Below the pieces are notes generated by a model, which had not been told where the DNA came from, made no database searches, and saw nothing but the letters and a program-made list of their open reading frames with translations. The translations under genes were made by a program, and so were the position numbers. From contig NZ_CP126958.1 in NCBI RefSeq assembly GCF_002871915.2, positions 868,001 through 932,000 on the forward strand: a stretch of 64,000 nucleotides of DNA. The letters run 5' to 3'. Source of the stretch: Aerococcus loyolae. GTDB lineage: Bacteria > Bacillota > Bacilli > Lactobacillales > Aerococcaceae. How positions within the stretch are numbered: position 1 is the first letter of the stretch; each line of letters begins with the position of its first letter. Shown here one piece after another: positions 52,083 to 62,297 of the stretch.

Positions 52083-55000
52083 ATGCGTTGGAGTATACCA
52101 ACAAAAATGATTGAGGAAGGTAGGCAGCTAGTTAACCAGGACCGTGTGCTAAAAGTGATTCCTAATGAAAATGAGGCTATTTGGCGCGCAGAAGTTCTTG
52201 ATGATGAAAAATACATCGTTATTTTAGATGGAACTGGTAAAGAAGAAGATATTTGTCGTTGTATCACCTGGCAACAAAAATCTTACTGCCCACACACCGT
52301 TGCAGTGGAATTGTTTTTACGTGACCATGAGGTGGTGCGTGCCATGGCATATTCCAAGCGACCTCTATTTCATTATCCAGAAAATGTGATGGACCAGCAT
52401 CCATCAATCGATAAATTACTCACTTCCTACCGTGAAAGAATGGATTACCAGCTCAGTGACAAGGATCAAGTCAAGACCTATCGTTTAAAGGTTCAATTTG
52501 AAATTTACGATATGACTGGACTCCAATATCAATTATCGAGTGAAAGACTCTTTTATTTAAGGCTAAAAGTCGGCTATGATCAACTTTACTATGTTCAAGA
52601 TTTTACGGATTTTTATCGACAACTTTTAAATGCGGGCTCATATCGGCTCTCCAACCGCCACGATAAGGCAGTCTGGCTCATGAAAGAAGCCTTTAATGCT
52701 GATACTTATGACTTGCTTTATCAATTAGCCTTGATTAAGGAAAATAACAATCACCGCCTAGAAGCAGGATTAAATATTTCTACATCTCACCAAAGCCCTC
52801 AACGAGATTTCTTGTCTCAGAAACAATTGTCCATGTTGATAGATTTTTATCAAGAGCACAGTGAATCAAATCAAGATGGCGACAACATCCAATTTTATCT
52901 CGATGATGAATTAGTTGAGCTTAACTTTTATCAAGACAAACGGCCAGTCTTACTTGAACTCCAGCACAAGGATGAAAATTACCTAGTGATCATGAATCCT
53001 AGGATGCGCTTATATAAGTTCTACCAAATGATCTTCGATGGCTACAATCTCTATAAAATCGAAGCTGACCAAAGTTATTTTGATGATTTAGAATTGTTGC
53101 AAGGGACATTTGCTGATCATTCCTACCAGTGGCAGCTTAGTGAGGATGAGGTTGAAGAGTTTATTTCTTGTTTCGGTTACCAAATTCTTGCCCATGGGCT
53201 GATCAATAATATTGTATTATTAAGTTTTGCCTCAGGAATGGGGCCATTGAAAGTGGAAATTGCCCTAGATGTTAGTGATCGTCTCTTAAAAGCTGATTTA
53301 ATCTATCATTATGGCCAGTACCAGTTATCTGATACTCCAGGAGAAAATCGTTTGCCAGAAAAGGGGATTATCTTACGAGATATTAAGGGCGAAATCCAAT
53401 CCGAGCAACAACTTATTAGATTAGCCTTTGAAAAATCAGATAATCAATTTATCAATCAATTTGATAACTTTAACCAAACCATGGAAGCATTAAACGATTG
53501 TCAGAAATTCTTCCCTGATGAATGGACGGTGACTTATAGCCAACAATTAGAGGAATGGCAAAATAACGATAAGCAATTAAAAGTAGAAACTGGTAAAAAT
53601 GAAGAGAATCGCTTCTTAACGATTAATTTCACCCTGGATGATGTTGATGACGATGAAGTCAATGAAATTTTAAAGGCTATCGAGCAAAACGACCAATACC
53701 TGCAGTTAGATAGTGGAAAAATTATTGATTTGAAGAAAATCATTACTCCTCAACAGAATAAGATGTTAAAACAGCTGCGTTCTGGCAATACGCATTGGGA
53801 AAATGGAGGGCAAGTTCCTGCCTACCAAAGTCTAAAATATGCAGATGCCTTAGGCCAGGCAGTGGATTTTGAACAATTCTACCAAGATATCATCCACCCA
53901 GCTCGTTCGGATTACCAAAGCAACCCAGGCTTAAAAACTGAATTAGCTCCTTATCAAAAATATGCTGTCCAGTGGCTAAGTCAATTGGCTAAATATAACC
54001 TAGGTGGACTATTAGCTGATGAAATGGGACTAGGAAAAACGGTTCAAACAGTAGCTTTTCTGTTGGATTACTTTGATAAACTGCCTCAAGCCAATGTGCT
54101 CATTTTAGCGCCAGCTTCTGTTATCTATAATTGGAAATATGAAATCCAACGCTTTGCTCCAGAGGTGAAGGTTGTGGTTTTAGATGGTAGTGCAGAAGAA
54201 AGGGAAAAACTCCGTCAGGAAAATCCCAAGGCTATATGGATTTGCTCCTATCATTCCTATCGTAATGACCAGGAAGCCTACCACCAAGAATATTTTGATA
54301 TCTTGATTCTAGATGAAGCCCAAGCACTCAAGAATGAACGCACAGTCTTATACCAATCAGTCGTTAACCAAGATAGTGGTATGCGGATCGGCTTATCGGG
54401 GACTCCTTTAGAGAATAATTTAAATGAATTTTGGGCTTTGATGCAAATGATCTTACCAGGCCTATTGCCACAGAAGAAAGAATTTCAAGCCATGTCCATT
54501 GAAAGCATTCGTAAATTGGTTAGCCCCTTCGTCCTACGGCGTACCAAACAAGAAGTTCAATTGGAATTACCTGATAAGTCCGTCCATAATCGCTATGCTA
54601 GTCTAGAATCTAATCAAAAGGCTGTTTATCTTGCTTATTTAGAAGATATCCGCGATCGCCTAAAAGATAATGATGTCAATGGTTCCCACAAACACATGGA
54701 AATGCTTGCTGCAATTACCCGTTTAAGACAAATTTGCTGCCATCCAGCCCTAGTTAATTCTGACTACCAAGGAACGAGTGGAAAATTTGAATATTTCAAA
54801 CGAATGTTAGAACGAGCTCTAAGCAATAACCGACGAATATTGGTCTTTTCACAATTTACATCGATGTTAGCCATCATGCAGGATTACTTGGACCAAGAGA
54901 AAATTAAATATTTTATTATTGAAGGTAAAACCAATAAAGAAAAACGCCAAGATCAAGTCAATCGCTTCAACCAAGGGGAAGGATCCGTCTTTTTAATCTC

Positions 55001-55301
55001 TCTAAGAGCTGGTGGGGTCGGAATTAATCTGACTGGCGCTGATACTGTCTTTCTTTATGACTTGTGGTGGAATCCTTCTGTTGAAGAACAAGCAATCGGC
55101 AGGGCGCATCGAATCGGACAAACCAAAGATGTTGAGGTTTACCGTTTTATTACCGAAGGAACTATCGAAGAGCGCATTGCTGAATTACAAGAAGAAAAAC
55201 GTCATCTTTTTGATGAACTCTTCCAAGATGAAGAAATGGGAGAAAGTTCTCACTTAACTATGGATGACTTACGCTTTATTTTAGATATGCCAGCTAGTTA
55301 A
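52083..55301 (+). CDS. SNF2-family DEAD/DEAH helicase with SWIM zinc finger
   Basis: A 1072-residue protein (from ATG 52083) with a SWIM-type motif near residues 58-75 (CRCITWQQKSYCPH), a long middle region, and a C-terminal SNF2 motor of about 500 residues. Motor motifs: DEMGLGKT, DEAQALKN, GTPLENN and IGRAHRIGQ. Such bacterial Swi2/Snf2 proteins act on DNA or RNA polymerase complexes; the exact role is unknown. No strong ribosome site is seen. Not linked to restriction or defence genes here. Confidence 0.87.
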   Translation: MRWSIPTKMIEEGRQLVNQDRVLKVIPNENEAIWRAEVLDDEKYIVILDGTGKEEDICRCITWQQKSYCPHTVAVELFLRDHEVVRAMAYSKRPLFHYPENVMDQHPSIDKLLTSYRERMDYQLSDKDQVKTYRLKVQFEIYDMTGLQYQLSSERLFYLRLKVGYDQLYYVQDFTDFYRQLLNAGSYRLSNRHDKAVWLMKEAFNADTYDLLYQLALIKENNNHRLEAGLNISTSHQSPQRDFLSQKQLSMLIDFYQEHSESNQDGDNIQFYLDDELVELNFYQDKRPVLLELQHKDENYLVIMNPRMRLYKFYQMIFDGYNLYKIEADQSYFDDLELLQGTFADHSYQWQLSEDEVEEFISCFGYQILAHGLINNIVLLSFASGMGPLKVEIALDVSDRLLKADLIYHYGQYQLSDTPGENRLPEKGIILRDIKGEIQSEQQLIRLAFEKSDNQFINQFDNFNQTMEALNDCQKFFPDEWTVTYSQQLEEWQNNDKQLKVETGKNEENRFLTINFTLDDVDDDEVNEILKAIEQNDQYLQLDSGKIIDLKKIITPQQNKMLKQLRSGNTHWENGGQVPAYQSLKYADALGQAVDFEQFYQDIIHPARSDYQSNPGLKTELAPYQKYAVQWLSQLAKYNLGGLLADEMGLGKTVQTVAFLLDYFDKLPQANVLILAPASVIYNWKYEIQRFAPEVKVVVLDGSAEEREKLRQENPKAIWICSYHSYRNDQEAYHQEYFDILILDEAQALKNERTVLYQSVVNQDSGMRIGLSGTPLENNLNEFWALMQMILPGLLPQKKEFQAMSIESIRKLVSPFVLRRTKQEVQLELPDKSVHNRYASLESNQKAVYLAYLEDIRDRLKDNDVNGSHKHMEMLAAITRLRQICCHPALVNSDYQGTSGKFEYFKRMLERALSNNRRILVFSQFTSMLAIMQDYLDQEKIKYFIIEGKTNKEKRQDQVNRFNQGEGSVFLISLRAGGVGINLTGADTVFLYDLWWNPSVEEQAIGRAHRIGQTKDVEVYRFITEGTIEERIAELQEEKRHLFDELFQDEEMGESSHLTMDDLRFILDMPAS

Positions 55302-55329
55302 AAGTGAGTAAGCATAAAGGAGGTAGACG

Positions 55330-56544
55330 ATGAATATCAAAGGATTGTTAAAAGCGCTTTTAGGTGTTTTCTTTGCCCTGTTAATTGTTATTTCAGGAGC
55401 ATTTCTCTATCAAGAATTAAAGCACTCTAAGGATGGCCAAAGTTGGGAGTTCAGCTTAAACCCTAAGGATAATTTCTCCAAAACCAGTACTGCTCGAATT
55501 TTTTGTAATGGTGACTTACTCTACCATGATATTGTGTATTGGTCGGCTGAGCAGGGAGATGGGAGCTATGATTTCAACAATAACTTCCGCTATGTTAAAG
55601 ATTGGTTGAACCAGGGCGACTTGGTGATCGGTGATTATGAAGGAACGATCACACCAGGGCGTGAGCTAACTGGTTATCCCATGTTTAACGCCCCTGTGGA
55701 AGTTGCTTCAGCTATAAAGAATGCTGGTTATGATGTGATGGCCTTAGCTAACAACCATATCTTGGATATGGGATTAGAAGGCGTTGCTTCTACGCAAAAA
55801 GCTTTTAATGATTTAGGTATCGATACTATCGGAGTTTATACCAAAGCGCCACGTTCTACTGAGCAACTCTTAATTAAAGAGGTCAATGGCATTAAAGTGG
55901 CCATACTGAATTATGCTTATGGCTACAACGGTATGGAACAAAATCTGTCCCAAAAAGAATATGAGGCTTCCATGAGTGACCTTGATGAAGAAAAAATGAA
56001 GGAAGAGATTAACTTTGCTGAGGAAAATGCGGATATAACCATTGTTATGCCACATATGGGTATTGAGTATCAATTACAGCCTAATGAAGAACAAAAAGCT
56101 CTCTATCATAAGATGATTGATTGGGGAGCAGACCTGGTCTTTGGTGGTCATCCCCATGTCATTCAACCGAGCGAAGTTGTTAACCACAATGGTGAAAATA
56201 AGTTTATTATTTATTCCATGGGGAATTTCTTATCTAATCAACGGATCGAAACCGTTGACAACCCTTGGACTGAAAGAGGTGTACTGATGGATGTTAGCCT
56301 GACTAAGCATGGAGACACCACCAAGATCGACACCATCCAAGCTCATCCTACCTGGGTTAATCGAACTCCCAATGGTAAAAGAGGCCACGGCTTCGATCTA
56401 TATGATTACACGGTTTATGTCTTAGAAGATTGGGTTCAAGGCGGGAAGTATTATGGTCAATTAGATCATGCGACTCAAGCCAGAGTTGATCGCGCTTACC
56501 AAGAAACGCTTGACCATGTCAATTTACAATGGCCTAAAGAATGA
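55330..56544 (+). CDS. CapA-family (PGA_cap) metallophosphatase-like membrane protein
   Basis: A 404-residue protein with an N-terminal membrane anchor (residues ~8-28) and an extracytoplasmic CapA domain. Visible motifs are CNGDLLYHD, DLVIGDYEG, ALANNHILDMG and GHPHVIQ. CapA is part of poly-gamma-glutamate capsule machinery in Bacillus. No capB or capC is present here, so capsule synthesis cannot be claimed. AAGGAGG lies just before the ATG. Confidence 0.85.
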   Translation: MNIKGLLKALLGVFFALLIVISGAFLYQELKHSKDGQSWEFSLNPKDNFSKTSTARIFCNGDLLYHDIVYWSAEQGDGSYDFNNNFRYVKDWLNQGDLVIGDYEGTITPGRELTGYPMFNAPVEVASAIKNAGYDVMALANNHILDMGLEGVASTQKAFNDLGIDTIGVYTKAPRSTEQLLIKEVNGIKVAILNYAYGYNGMEQNLSQKEYEASMSDLDEEKMKEEINFAEENADITIVMPHMGIEYQLQPNEEQKALYHKMIDWGADLVFGGHPHVIQPSEVVNHNGENKFIIYSMGNFLSNQRIETVDNPWTERGVLMDVSLTKHGDTTKIDTIQAHPTWVNRTPNGKRGHGFDLYDYTVYVLEDWVQGGKYYGQLDHATQARVDRAYQETLDHVNLQWPKE

Positions 56545-56557
56545 AAAGGAAGATAAA

Positions 56558-57136
56558 ATGTCTGAACGCGAAAAAATGGAAACTGGTCAATGGTATGATG
56601 CTAATTACGATGAGGAATTACTAGCCATGCGACAAAAGGCCCAAGGCTTAGCTAAGGAATATAATGATTGTCTATTAGAAGATCCTCAGCAAAAGGAAGC
56701 TTTCTTACGCCAAATATTTGGTTACTTTGGGAATAATTCTCAATTACTGGCACCTTTTTATGTTGACTATGGTTTTAATGTCAGTATCGGTGATGATTGT
56801 TTTATCAATTATTCTGCCTACTTTATGGACGGGGCACCTATTAGCATAGGAGACCACTGTTTTATTGGCCCTTTTTGTGGCTTCTATACGGCACAGCACC
56901 ACCTACAAATTAAAAAGCGTAACCAGGGCCTAGAGCGGGCTCTACCAATTACAGTTGGGGCAAACTGTTGGCTCGGAGCCAATGTTTCGGTGATGCCCGG
57001 CGTAAGTATTGGTTCTGGTGCAGTGATTGGTGCTGGTAGTGTGGTAACCAAGGATATTCCGAACAACGCCTTGGCAGTCGGGGTGCCAGCAAAGGTTGTT
57101 CGCTATATTGATCAAGATGAGGATTTAGCCGATTAA
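56558..57136 (+). CDS. maltose/galactoside O-acetyltransferase family protein
   Basis: A 192-residue left-handed beta-helix acetyltransferase of the LacA/Maa type, from ATG 56558 (AAAAGGAAG before it). The N-terminal cap GQWYDANYDEELLAMRQKA is the Mac domain, followed by hexapeptide repeats. The catalytic His is in YTAQHH. It transfers acetyl from acetyl-CoA to a sugar; the in vivo acceptor is unknown. It lies 13 bases after the CapA gene. Confidence 0.9.
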   Translation: MSEREKMETGQWYDANYDEELLAMRQKAQGLAKEYNDCLLEDPQQKEAFLRQIFGYFGNNSQLLAPFYVDYGFNVSIGDDCFINYSAYFMDGAPISIGDHCFIGPFCGFYTAQHHLQIKKRNQGLERALPITVGANCWLGANVSVMPGVSIGSGAVIGAGSVVTKDIPNNALAVGVPAKVVRYIDQDEDLAD

Positions 57137-57158
57137 ATAGAAAATAGCTTTATAGGTC

Positions 57159-57187
57159 TTGTATTCTATTTGATAATGATATATAAT
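57159..57187 (+). promoter_or_regulatory. promoter of rpsB-tsf
   Basis: TTGTAT (57159-57164), a 17-base spacer and a perfect TATAAT (57182-57187). Confidence 0.75.
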
Positions 57188-57193
57188 AGGCCA

Positions 57194-57304
57194 GTATGTG
57201 TTTAACATATACTTATTTCACACTGCGTGGATTGAAATGCCAGGTGCTCGAGCATGAGTAGCGTTTCTTGGAAGCGTAGGCGGAAAAAATAACCAAATGG
57301 AGGT
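57194..57304 (+). promoter_or_regulatory. rpsB 5' leader (candidate S2 autoregulatory leader)
   Basis: About 115 untranslated bases precede rpsB and include the self-complementary TGCTCGAGCA. Leaders that bind S2 are known in several bacteria; I infer the function from position and do not recognise a consensus. Confidence 0.45.
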
Positions 57305-57311
57305 AATAGAT

Positions 57312-58097
57312 ATGTCACAAGTGACTATGAAACAATTATTAGAAGCAGGGGTTCACTTCGGTCACCAAACCCGTCGTTGGAATCCTAAAATGGACCGTTA
57401 CATTTTTACCGAACGTAATGGCATTTATATTATTGACTTACAACAAACTGTCAAATTATTAGACAAGGCTTACAACGTGGTTCGTGATATTGCTGCTAAC
57501 GGTGGTAACATCTTATTTGTTGGGACTAAGAAACAAGCCCAACAAGCTATTGAAGAAGAAGCTTTACGTTGTGGTCAATACTACGTTAACCATCGTTGGT
57601 TAGGTGGTTTGCTAACTAACTGGGACACTATCCAAAAGAGTATCCAACGCATGCGTGATATTGATCGTATGGAAGAAGACGGTACTTTTGATGTTCTCCC
57701 TAAAAAAGAAGTTTCCGAATTAAATAAAGAACGTGAAAAATTAGAAAACAACCTTGGTGGGATGGCTGATATGCCTAGCTTACCAGATGCAATTTTCGTG
57801 GTAGACCCACGTAAGGAAGAAATTGCAGTTAACGAAGCTAAGAAATTAAACATTCCAATCATTGCTATGGTCGACACTAACTGTGACCCAGATGATATTG
57901 ACTATGTCATTCCTTCAAACGATGATGCAATTCGTGCTATTCGCTTAATTGCAAGTACTTTAGCAGATGCTGTCCTTGAAGGTAACCAAGGTGAAGATGA
58001 CGAAGACGCAAGCGAAGAATTAGCAACAGATGAAGATTTAGAAAAAGTTGCTGCTCAATTTGCTAGTGAAAACGAAGAAGCAGAAGACCAAGAATAA
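57312..58097 (+). CDS. rpsB: 30S ribosomal protein S2
   Basis: 261 residues from ATG 57312, with TGGAGGT upstream. The N terminus [22 protein letters not shown] is canonical S2 and the C terminus is strongly acidic. A longer frame from 57297 is rejected. First gene of rpsB-tsf-pyrH-frr. Confidence 0.98.
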   Translation: MSQVTMKQLLEAGVHFGHQTRRWNPKMDRYIFTERNGIYIIDLQQTVKLLDKAYNVVRDIAANGGNILFVGTKKQAQQAIEEEALRCGQYYVNHRWLGGLLTNWDTIQKSIQRMRDIDRMEEDGTFDVLPKKEVSELNKEREKLENNLGGMADMPSLPDAIFVVDPRKEEIAVNEAKKLNIPIIAMVDTNCDPDDIDYVIPSNDDAIRAIRLIASTLADAVLEGNQGEDDEDASEELATDEDLEKVAAQFASENEEAEDQE

Positions 58098-58148
58098 TCT
58101 AAATCGGTTGCAGTAAAACGCTAAAAATAGTAAGATATAAAAGAGTAG

Positions 58149-58212
58149 ATAGCTATCTTCTTAGGTAACTCAAGCTTCAAGTAGCTTTTACTTATGAGAT
58201 AGCTATTTTTTT
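58149..58212 (+). terminator. attenuating terminator between rpsB and tsf
   Basis: ATAGCTATCT (58149-58158) pairs with AGATAGCTAT (58197-58206), enclosing AAGTA/TACTT, then seven T. It would lower tsf relative to rpsB transcription unless read through. Confidence 0.7.
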
Positions 58213-58244
58213 GAAATGAATTCACTCTAGGAGGAAAATAAAAT

Positions 58245-59120
58245 ATGGCAATTAGTGCAAAGTTAGTTAAACAATTACGTGATCAAACTGGCGTGGGTAT
58301 GATGGACGCTAAGAAGGCTCTTCAAGAAACTGATGGGGACATCGATAAGGCTGTCGACTACTTACGTGAATCTGGTCAAATGAAAGCTGCTAAGAAGGCG
58401 GATCGTGTTGCTGCTGAAGGTTTAGCAAAGATTTATATTGAAGGCAATACCGCAGCTATTTTAGAAGTAAATACTGAAACTGATTTTGCTGCAAAAAATG
58501 ATAAGTTCACTGAAATTATCGATGAAATTGGACATGCCTTAGTACAATATAAGCCACAAGATATGGAAGAAGCTAAGGAAAAAGTTGAAATTAACGGCGA
58601 ATCCTTAGAAGACTACCTCACTCAAAAGACTGCGATTATTGGTGAACGAATTAACTTCCGTCGTTTCACTGTTTTTGAAAAAACTGATGACCAAGTGTTC
58701 GGACAATATGTCCACATGGGTGGGAAAATTGCTACACTTGTTTTAGTAAATAGTTCTGATGACCAATTAGCTTTAAATCTTGCCTTACATGTTAGTGGGA
58801 TTGCACCTAAATATGTTAGTGAAGAGCAAATTCCCCAAGAAGAACGTGATCATGAACGTGAAGTCTTGACTGAACAAGCTAAAAATGAAGGTAAGCCTGA
58901 AAAGATTATTGAAAAAATGGTTGAAGGTCGTATGCATAAATTCTATGCTGAAGTTTGCTTAAATGACCAAGACTACTTACTCGATGACAGCATGACTGTT
59001 AAAGAATTATTAGACAAAGAAGATGCTTCTGTAGAAGATTTCCGTCGCTACGCTGTAGGTGAAGGAATTGAAAGAAAAGAAGAAGATTTCGCAGCTGAAG
59101 TTCAAAGTCAAATGCGTTAA
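58245..59120 (+). CDS. tsf: translation elongation factor Ts
   Basis: The nucleotide exchange factor for EF-Tu, 291 residues. The N-terminal UBA-like domain has LRDQTGVGMMDAKKAL, and the TDFAAKND motif contacts EF-Tu. AGGAGG precedes the ATG. Confidence 0.98.
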   Translation: MAISAKLVKQLRDQTGVGMMDAKKALQETDGDIDKAVDYLRESGQMKAAKKADRVAAEGLAKIYIEGNTAAILEVNTETDFAAKNDKFTEIIDEIGHALVQYKPQDMEEAKEKVEINGESLEDYLTQKTAIIGERINFRRFTVFEKTDDQVFGQYVHMGGKIATLVLVNSSDDQLALNLALHVSGIAPKYVSEEQIPQEERDHEREVLTEQAKNEGKPEKIIEKMVEGRMHKFYAEVCLNDQDYLLDDSMTVKELLDKEDASVEDFRRYAVGEGIERKEEDFAAEVQSQMR

Positions 59121-59155
59121 TCATCCAGCAAATATTTTGTTGGAAAATACTAATA

Positions 59156-59179
59156 GGTTGGGTTAAGCCCAGCCTTTTT
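59156..59179 (+). terminator. terminator between tsf and pyrH
   Basis: GGTTGGG (59156-59162), loop TTAAG, CCCAGCC (59168-59174), one G-T pair, then five T. Only 24 bases remain before pyrH, so pyrH-frr probably depend on readthrough or an unseen promoter. Confidence 0.75.
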
Positions 59180-59202
59180 ATTAGAAGGTTAAGGAGCGAA
59201 TC

Positions 59203-59919
59203 ATGTCTACAAAATATAAACGTATCGTTTTAAAATTGAGTGGGGAAGCCCTAGCAGGCGATAACAATTTTGGGATTGATCCTAAAACAATGAAAAAAAT
59301 TGCCCAAGAACTCAAGGATGTCTACCAATTAGGGGTTGAAATAGCTATTGTCTGTGGTGGCGGAAATATTTGGCGTGGAAAAACGGGCGAAGAAATTGGT
59401 ATGGAACGGGCCCAAGCAGATTATATGGGGATGCTAGCTACGATAATGAATGCCCTAGGCTTGCAAGATGCCTTGGAAAACCTAGAAGTGCCTACCCGGG
59501 TTCAAACTTCGATCGAGATGCGCCAAATTGCTGAACCTTATATTCGTCGCAAAGCCGTGCGCCATTTAGAAAAAGATCGGGTAGTCATCTTTGCTGGTGG
59601 AACAGGGAACCCATATTTTTCTACAGACACAGCTGCTGCCTTACGTGCTGCAGAAATTGAAGCGGACGTTATTTTAATGGCTAAAAATGGAGTAGACGGT
59701 GTGTATACGGCTGATCCAAAAGTCGATCAAAATGCAGAGAAATTTTCAGAACTTTCTCACACGGAAGTAATTACCAAGGGCTTACAGGTCATGGATGCAA
59801 CAGCAAGTTCTTTGAGTATGGATAATGATATTCCGATTGTCGTCTTTAACCTTAACGAACGCGGAAATATTCGCCGTGTTGTTGAAGGTGAAGAAATCGG
59901 AACAACGGTAAGGGGTTAG
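59203..59919 (+). CDS. pyrH: UMP kinase
   Basis: It phosphorylates UMP to UDP. 238 residues, amino-acid-kinase fold. It has [11 protein letters not shown] at the N terminus, GGGNIWRG, and the [17 protein letters not shown] segment. AAGGAG precedes the start, and frr follows after 4 bases. Confidence 0.98.
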   Translation: MSTKYKRIVLKLSGEALAGDNNFGIDPKTMKKIAQELKDVYQLGVEIAIVCGGGNIWRGKTGEEIGMERAQADYMGMLATIMNALGLQDALENLEVPTRVQTSIEMRQIAEPYIRRKAVRHLEKDRVVIFAGGTGNPYFSTDTAAALRAAEIEADVILMAKNGVDGVYTADPKVDQNAEKFSELSHTEVITKGLQVMDATASSLSMDNDIPIVVFNLNERGNIRRVVEGEEIGTTVRG

Positions 59920-59923
59920 GATA

Positions 59924-60484
59924 ATGGATATTAATAACTTGTTTACGGAAACAAAAAACCGTATGAAGAAGAGTGAGCAATCATTGCAGAATGAACTCGG
60001 TAAAATTCGTGCTGGTGTAGCCAATGCCAGTTTATTGAATGGTATCTACGTCGAATATTATGGGGTTGATACACCCTTAAATCAAATCGCATCAATTACT
60101 ATTCCAGAGCCAAGAATGTTAATGGTGACACCATATGACCGGAGTGCCTTAGACAATATTGATCGTGCCATTCAAATGTCAGATATTGGTATAGCTCCTA
60201 CTAATGATGGGGAAAAAATTCGTTTAGTCATTCCTGCTCTAACTCAGGAACGTCGTCAAGAATTGTCTAAGTTAGTTGGTCGTGATTTAGAAGACGCCAA
60301 AATTGCAATTCGAAACATTCGTCGTGATGCTAATGATACTATTAAGAAAGCAGAAAAAGACGGAGAAATCACTGAAGACGATGCTCGTCGTAATGAAAAA
60401 GAAGTCCAAAAAATTACTGACGAAGTAACTGAACGTTTGGAAAAAATTGCTAGCGATAAGGAAGATGAAATTTTAAATAGTTAA
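59924..60484 (+). CDS. frr: ribosome recycling factor
   Basis: It splits post-termination ribosomes with EF-G. The 186 residues are full length. Typical segments are LGKIRAGVANASLLNGI, the PYD motif, and IRNIRRDANDTIKKAEKDGE. Ends the rpsB-tsf-pyrH-frr group. Confidence 0.97.
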   Translation: MDINNLFTETKNRMKKSEQSLQNELGKIRAGVANASLLNGIYVEYYGVDTPLNQIASITIPEPRMLMVTPYDRSALDNIDRAIQMSDIGIAPTNDGEKIRLVIPALTQERRQELSKLVGRDLEDAKIAIRNIRRDANDTIKKAEKDGEITEDDARRNEKEVQKITDEVTERLEKIASDKEDEILNS

Positions 60485-60505
60485 TCCTTCTTTATTGCTT
60501 GAATT

Positions 60506-60565
60506 AGTGACTTTTTATTCCTTCTTTATATTTTAAAGAGGCGAATATTAAGTCACTTTTTCTTT
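60506..60565 (+). terminator. candidate terminator after frr
   Basis: AGTGACTT (60506-60513) and AAGTCACT (60550-60557), long loop, then T. Confidence 0.5.
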
Positions 60566-60674
60566 TATTAAGTCCTATTGTTAGCGATTAGAATCCAGCT
60601 AGACAGTCTTAAGTAATTCTTCCCCGCTTTTTTCTTCTTACATGTTAAAATAGGTATTAATTTGAGAAATGAGA

Positions 60675-60704
60675 TTTACAAAATTCCTGACTGATCGGTA
60701 CAAT
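60675..60704 (+). promoter_or_regulatory. promoter of uppS-cdsA-rseP
   Basis: TTTACA (60675-60680), an 18-base spacer and TACAAT (60699-60704). Confidence 0.65.
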
Positions 60705-60737
60705 ATAACTAGTATTTATATTTGAGGTGGAAACATA

Positions 60738-61478
60738 ATGAACGAAAGACATCCTTTTGACCCTAATTTAGAAATTCCCCAGCATGTTGCAATTATCATG
60801 GATGGTAACGGTCGTTGGGCGAAGGAACGTGGCTTAAAGCGTACTGATGGACACCATGAGGGCTTAAAAGCCATTCGTCGCGTCGCTGTAGCGGCCAGTC
60901 AAATTGGTGTTAAGATATTAACTGTATATGCCTTTTCTACCGAAAATTGGAAACGCCCCCGTAGTGAAGTGTCTTATCTCATGAAGTTGCCTAATTTAAT
61001 GGAAAAAGAACTCTTGCCTGAATTGATTGAGAATAATGTTCAGGTTAAAATTATGGGGAATAAAGACTCAGTGCCTAAATATACTATTCAATCAATTGAA
61101 AATGCCATAGATAAGACTAAGGATAACACTGGTTTAATCCTCAATATTGCCTTTAATTATGGAAGTAGAACTGAGATAGTTGAAGCGGTAAAGGAAATCG
61201 CCGGGGAAGTTAAATCTGGGGATTTAGATCTTGACTCGATAGATGAAGAAACGATCAGCCGTCATCTCATGACTCAACAACTCGCTCCCTACAATGACCC
61301 TGATTTTTTAATTCGATCGAGTGGGGAAGTCCGGTTAAGTAATTATCTACTTTGGCAATTGGCCTATAGTGAAATGTACTTTATTGATACTAAGTGGCCT
61401 GATTTCAACCAAACAATCTTTTTATCTTGTATTGGCGAATACCAAAGCCGTCAAAGACGCTATGGGGGCCTAAAATAG
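60738..61478 (+). CDS. uppS: undecaprenyl diphosphate synthase (isoprenyl transferase)
   Basis: A cis-prenyltransferase that makes the lipid carrier for wall synthesis. 246 residues. The substrate motif HVAIIMDGNGRWAKERG carries the catalytic Asp. YAFSTENWKRP and RSSGEVRLSNYLLWQ are canonical, except that SGE-RLSN has V where I is common. First gene of the uppS-cdsA-rseP group. Confidence 0.97.
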   Translation: MNERHPFDPNLEIPQHVAIIMDGNGRWAKERGLKRTDGHHEGLKAIRRVAVAASQIGVKILTVYAFSTENWKRPRSEVSYLMKLPNLMEKELLPELIENNVQVKIMGNKDSVPKYTIQSIENAIDKTKDNTGLILNIAFNYGSRTEIVEAVKEIAGEVKSGDLDLDSIDEETISRHLMTQQLAPYNDPDFLIRSSGEVRLSNYLLWQLAYSEMYFIDTKWPDFNQTIFLSCIGEYQSRQRRYGGLK

Positions 61479-61487
61479 AATGGATGT

Positions 61488-62285
61488 ATGACTATGAAGA
61501 CGCGTACGATTACTGCAATTATTGCTTTAGTAATTTTCATCCCTTTCTTACTTATAGGGGGAGGGTATTTTGAAGCTTTAGTTGTTTTGTTAGGAATCGT
61601 TAGTTTGAGTGAATTACTAAAAATGATGAATGTCCCGCTTTTTTCTTTTGAGGGGCTGGTTACCCAGTTGATGATGTTGGTCGTCTTACTCCCTGATCGG
61701 GTCATATCTTTTATTCCCCATTCTCTAACTGTAATGGATCTCTTCTATGCTGGAATTATTTTTCTGTTTATAGCCATGGTTTATTTTCCTGAACAGATGG
61801 ATTTTAAGCGCCTATGTGCTTTAGCTGTTTCAGCCGTTTATGTAGGAATCGGTTATCATTATATGATTATGACACGACGCTTAGGACTATTTGCTGTCAT
61901 TTTTGCTTTTGGTATTATATGGTTTAATGACAGTTTTGCTTATCTAGCGGGCGTTCATTTTGGCCGCCATAAGTTAGCGCCTAAGATATCACCTAATAAA
62001 ACTATTGAGGGTTCAATAGGTGGGATAATGGCAGGGATCATCTATAGCCTGTGCCTCAATTTTTTTGACGGTAGTTTAAACTTACCGCTCCTTTCAGTGA
62101 TTATCTTGGCGACTTGTCTTTGCCTCTTGGGGCAATTTGGCGACCTTATTGAATCAGCCATTAAACGCTACTTTAAAGTGAAAGATAGTGGGAAAATTCT
62201 TCCCGGCCACGGCGGTTTATTGGACCGCTTTGATAGTCTCTTGATTGTCCTACCGATGTTTCATTATTTAGTGGCATTTTTGTAG
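61488..62285 (+). CDS. cdsA: phosphatidate cytidylyltransferase
   Basis: It makes CDP-diacylglycerol from phosphatidic acid and CTP at the membrane. 265 residues, about seven hydrophobic segments. The family signature is near the C terminus (KDSGKILPGHGGLLDRFDSL). KISPNKTIEGSIGG is also typical. ATG codons at 61488 and 61494 are both possible, and no strong ribosome site is seen. Confidence 0.95.
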   Translation: MTMKTRTITAIIALVIFIPFLLIGGGYFEALVVLLGIVSLSELLKMMNVPLFSFEGLVTQLMMLVVLLPDRVISFIPHSLTVMDLFYAGIIFLFIAMVYFPEQMDFKRLCALAVSAVYVGIGYHYMIMTRRLGLFAVIFAFGIIWFNDSFAYLAGVHFGRHKLAPKISPNKTIEGSIGGIMAGIIYSLCLNFFDGSLNLPLLSVIILATCLCLLGQFGDLIESAIKRYFKVKDSGKILPGHGGLLDRFDSLLIVLPMFHYLVAFL

Positions 62286-62297
62286 TAAGGAGTTTCT

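Noticed and set aside
55330..57136. Capsule synthesis locus (CapA-like protein plus acetyltransferase)
   Set aside because: No capB, capC, glycosyltransferase or polymerase gene is nearby, so only the individual families are supported.
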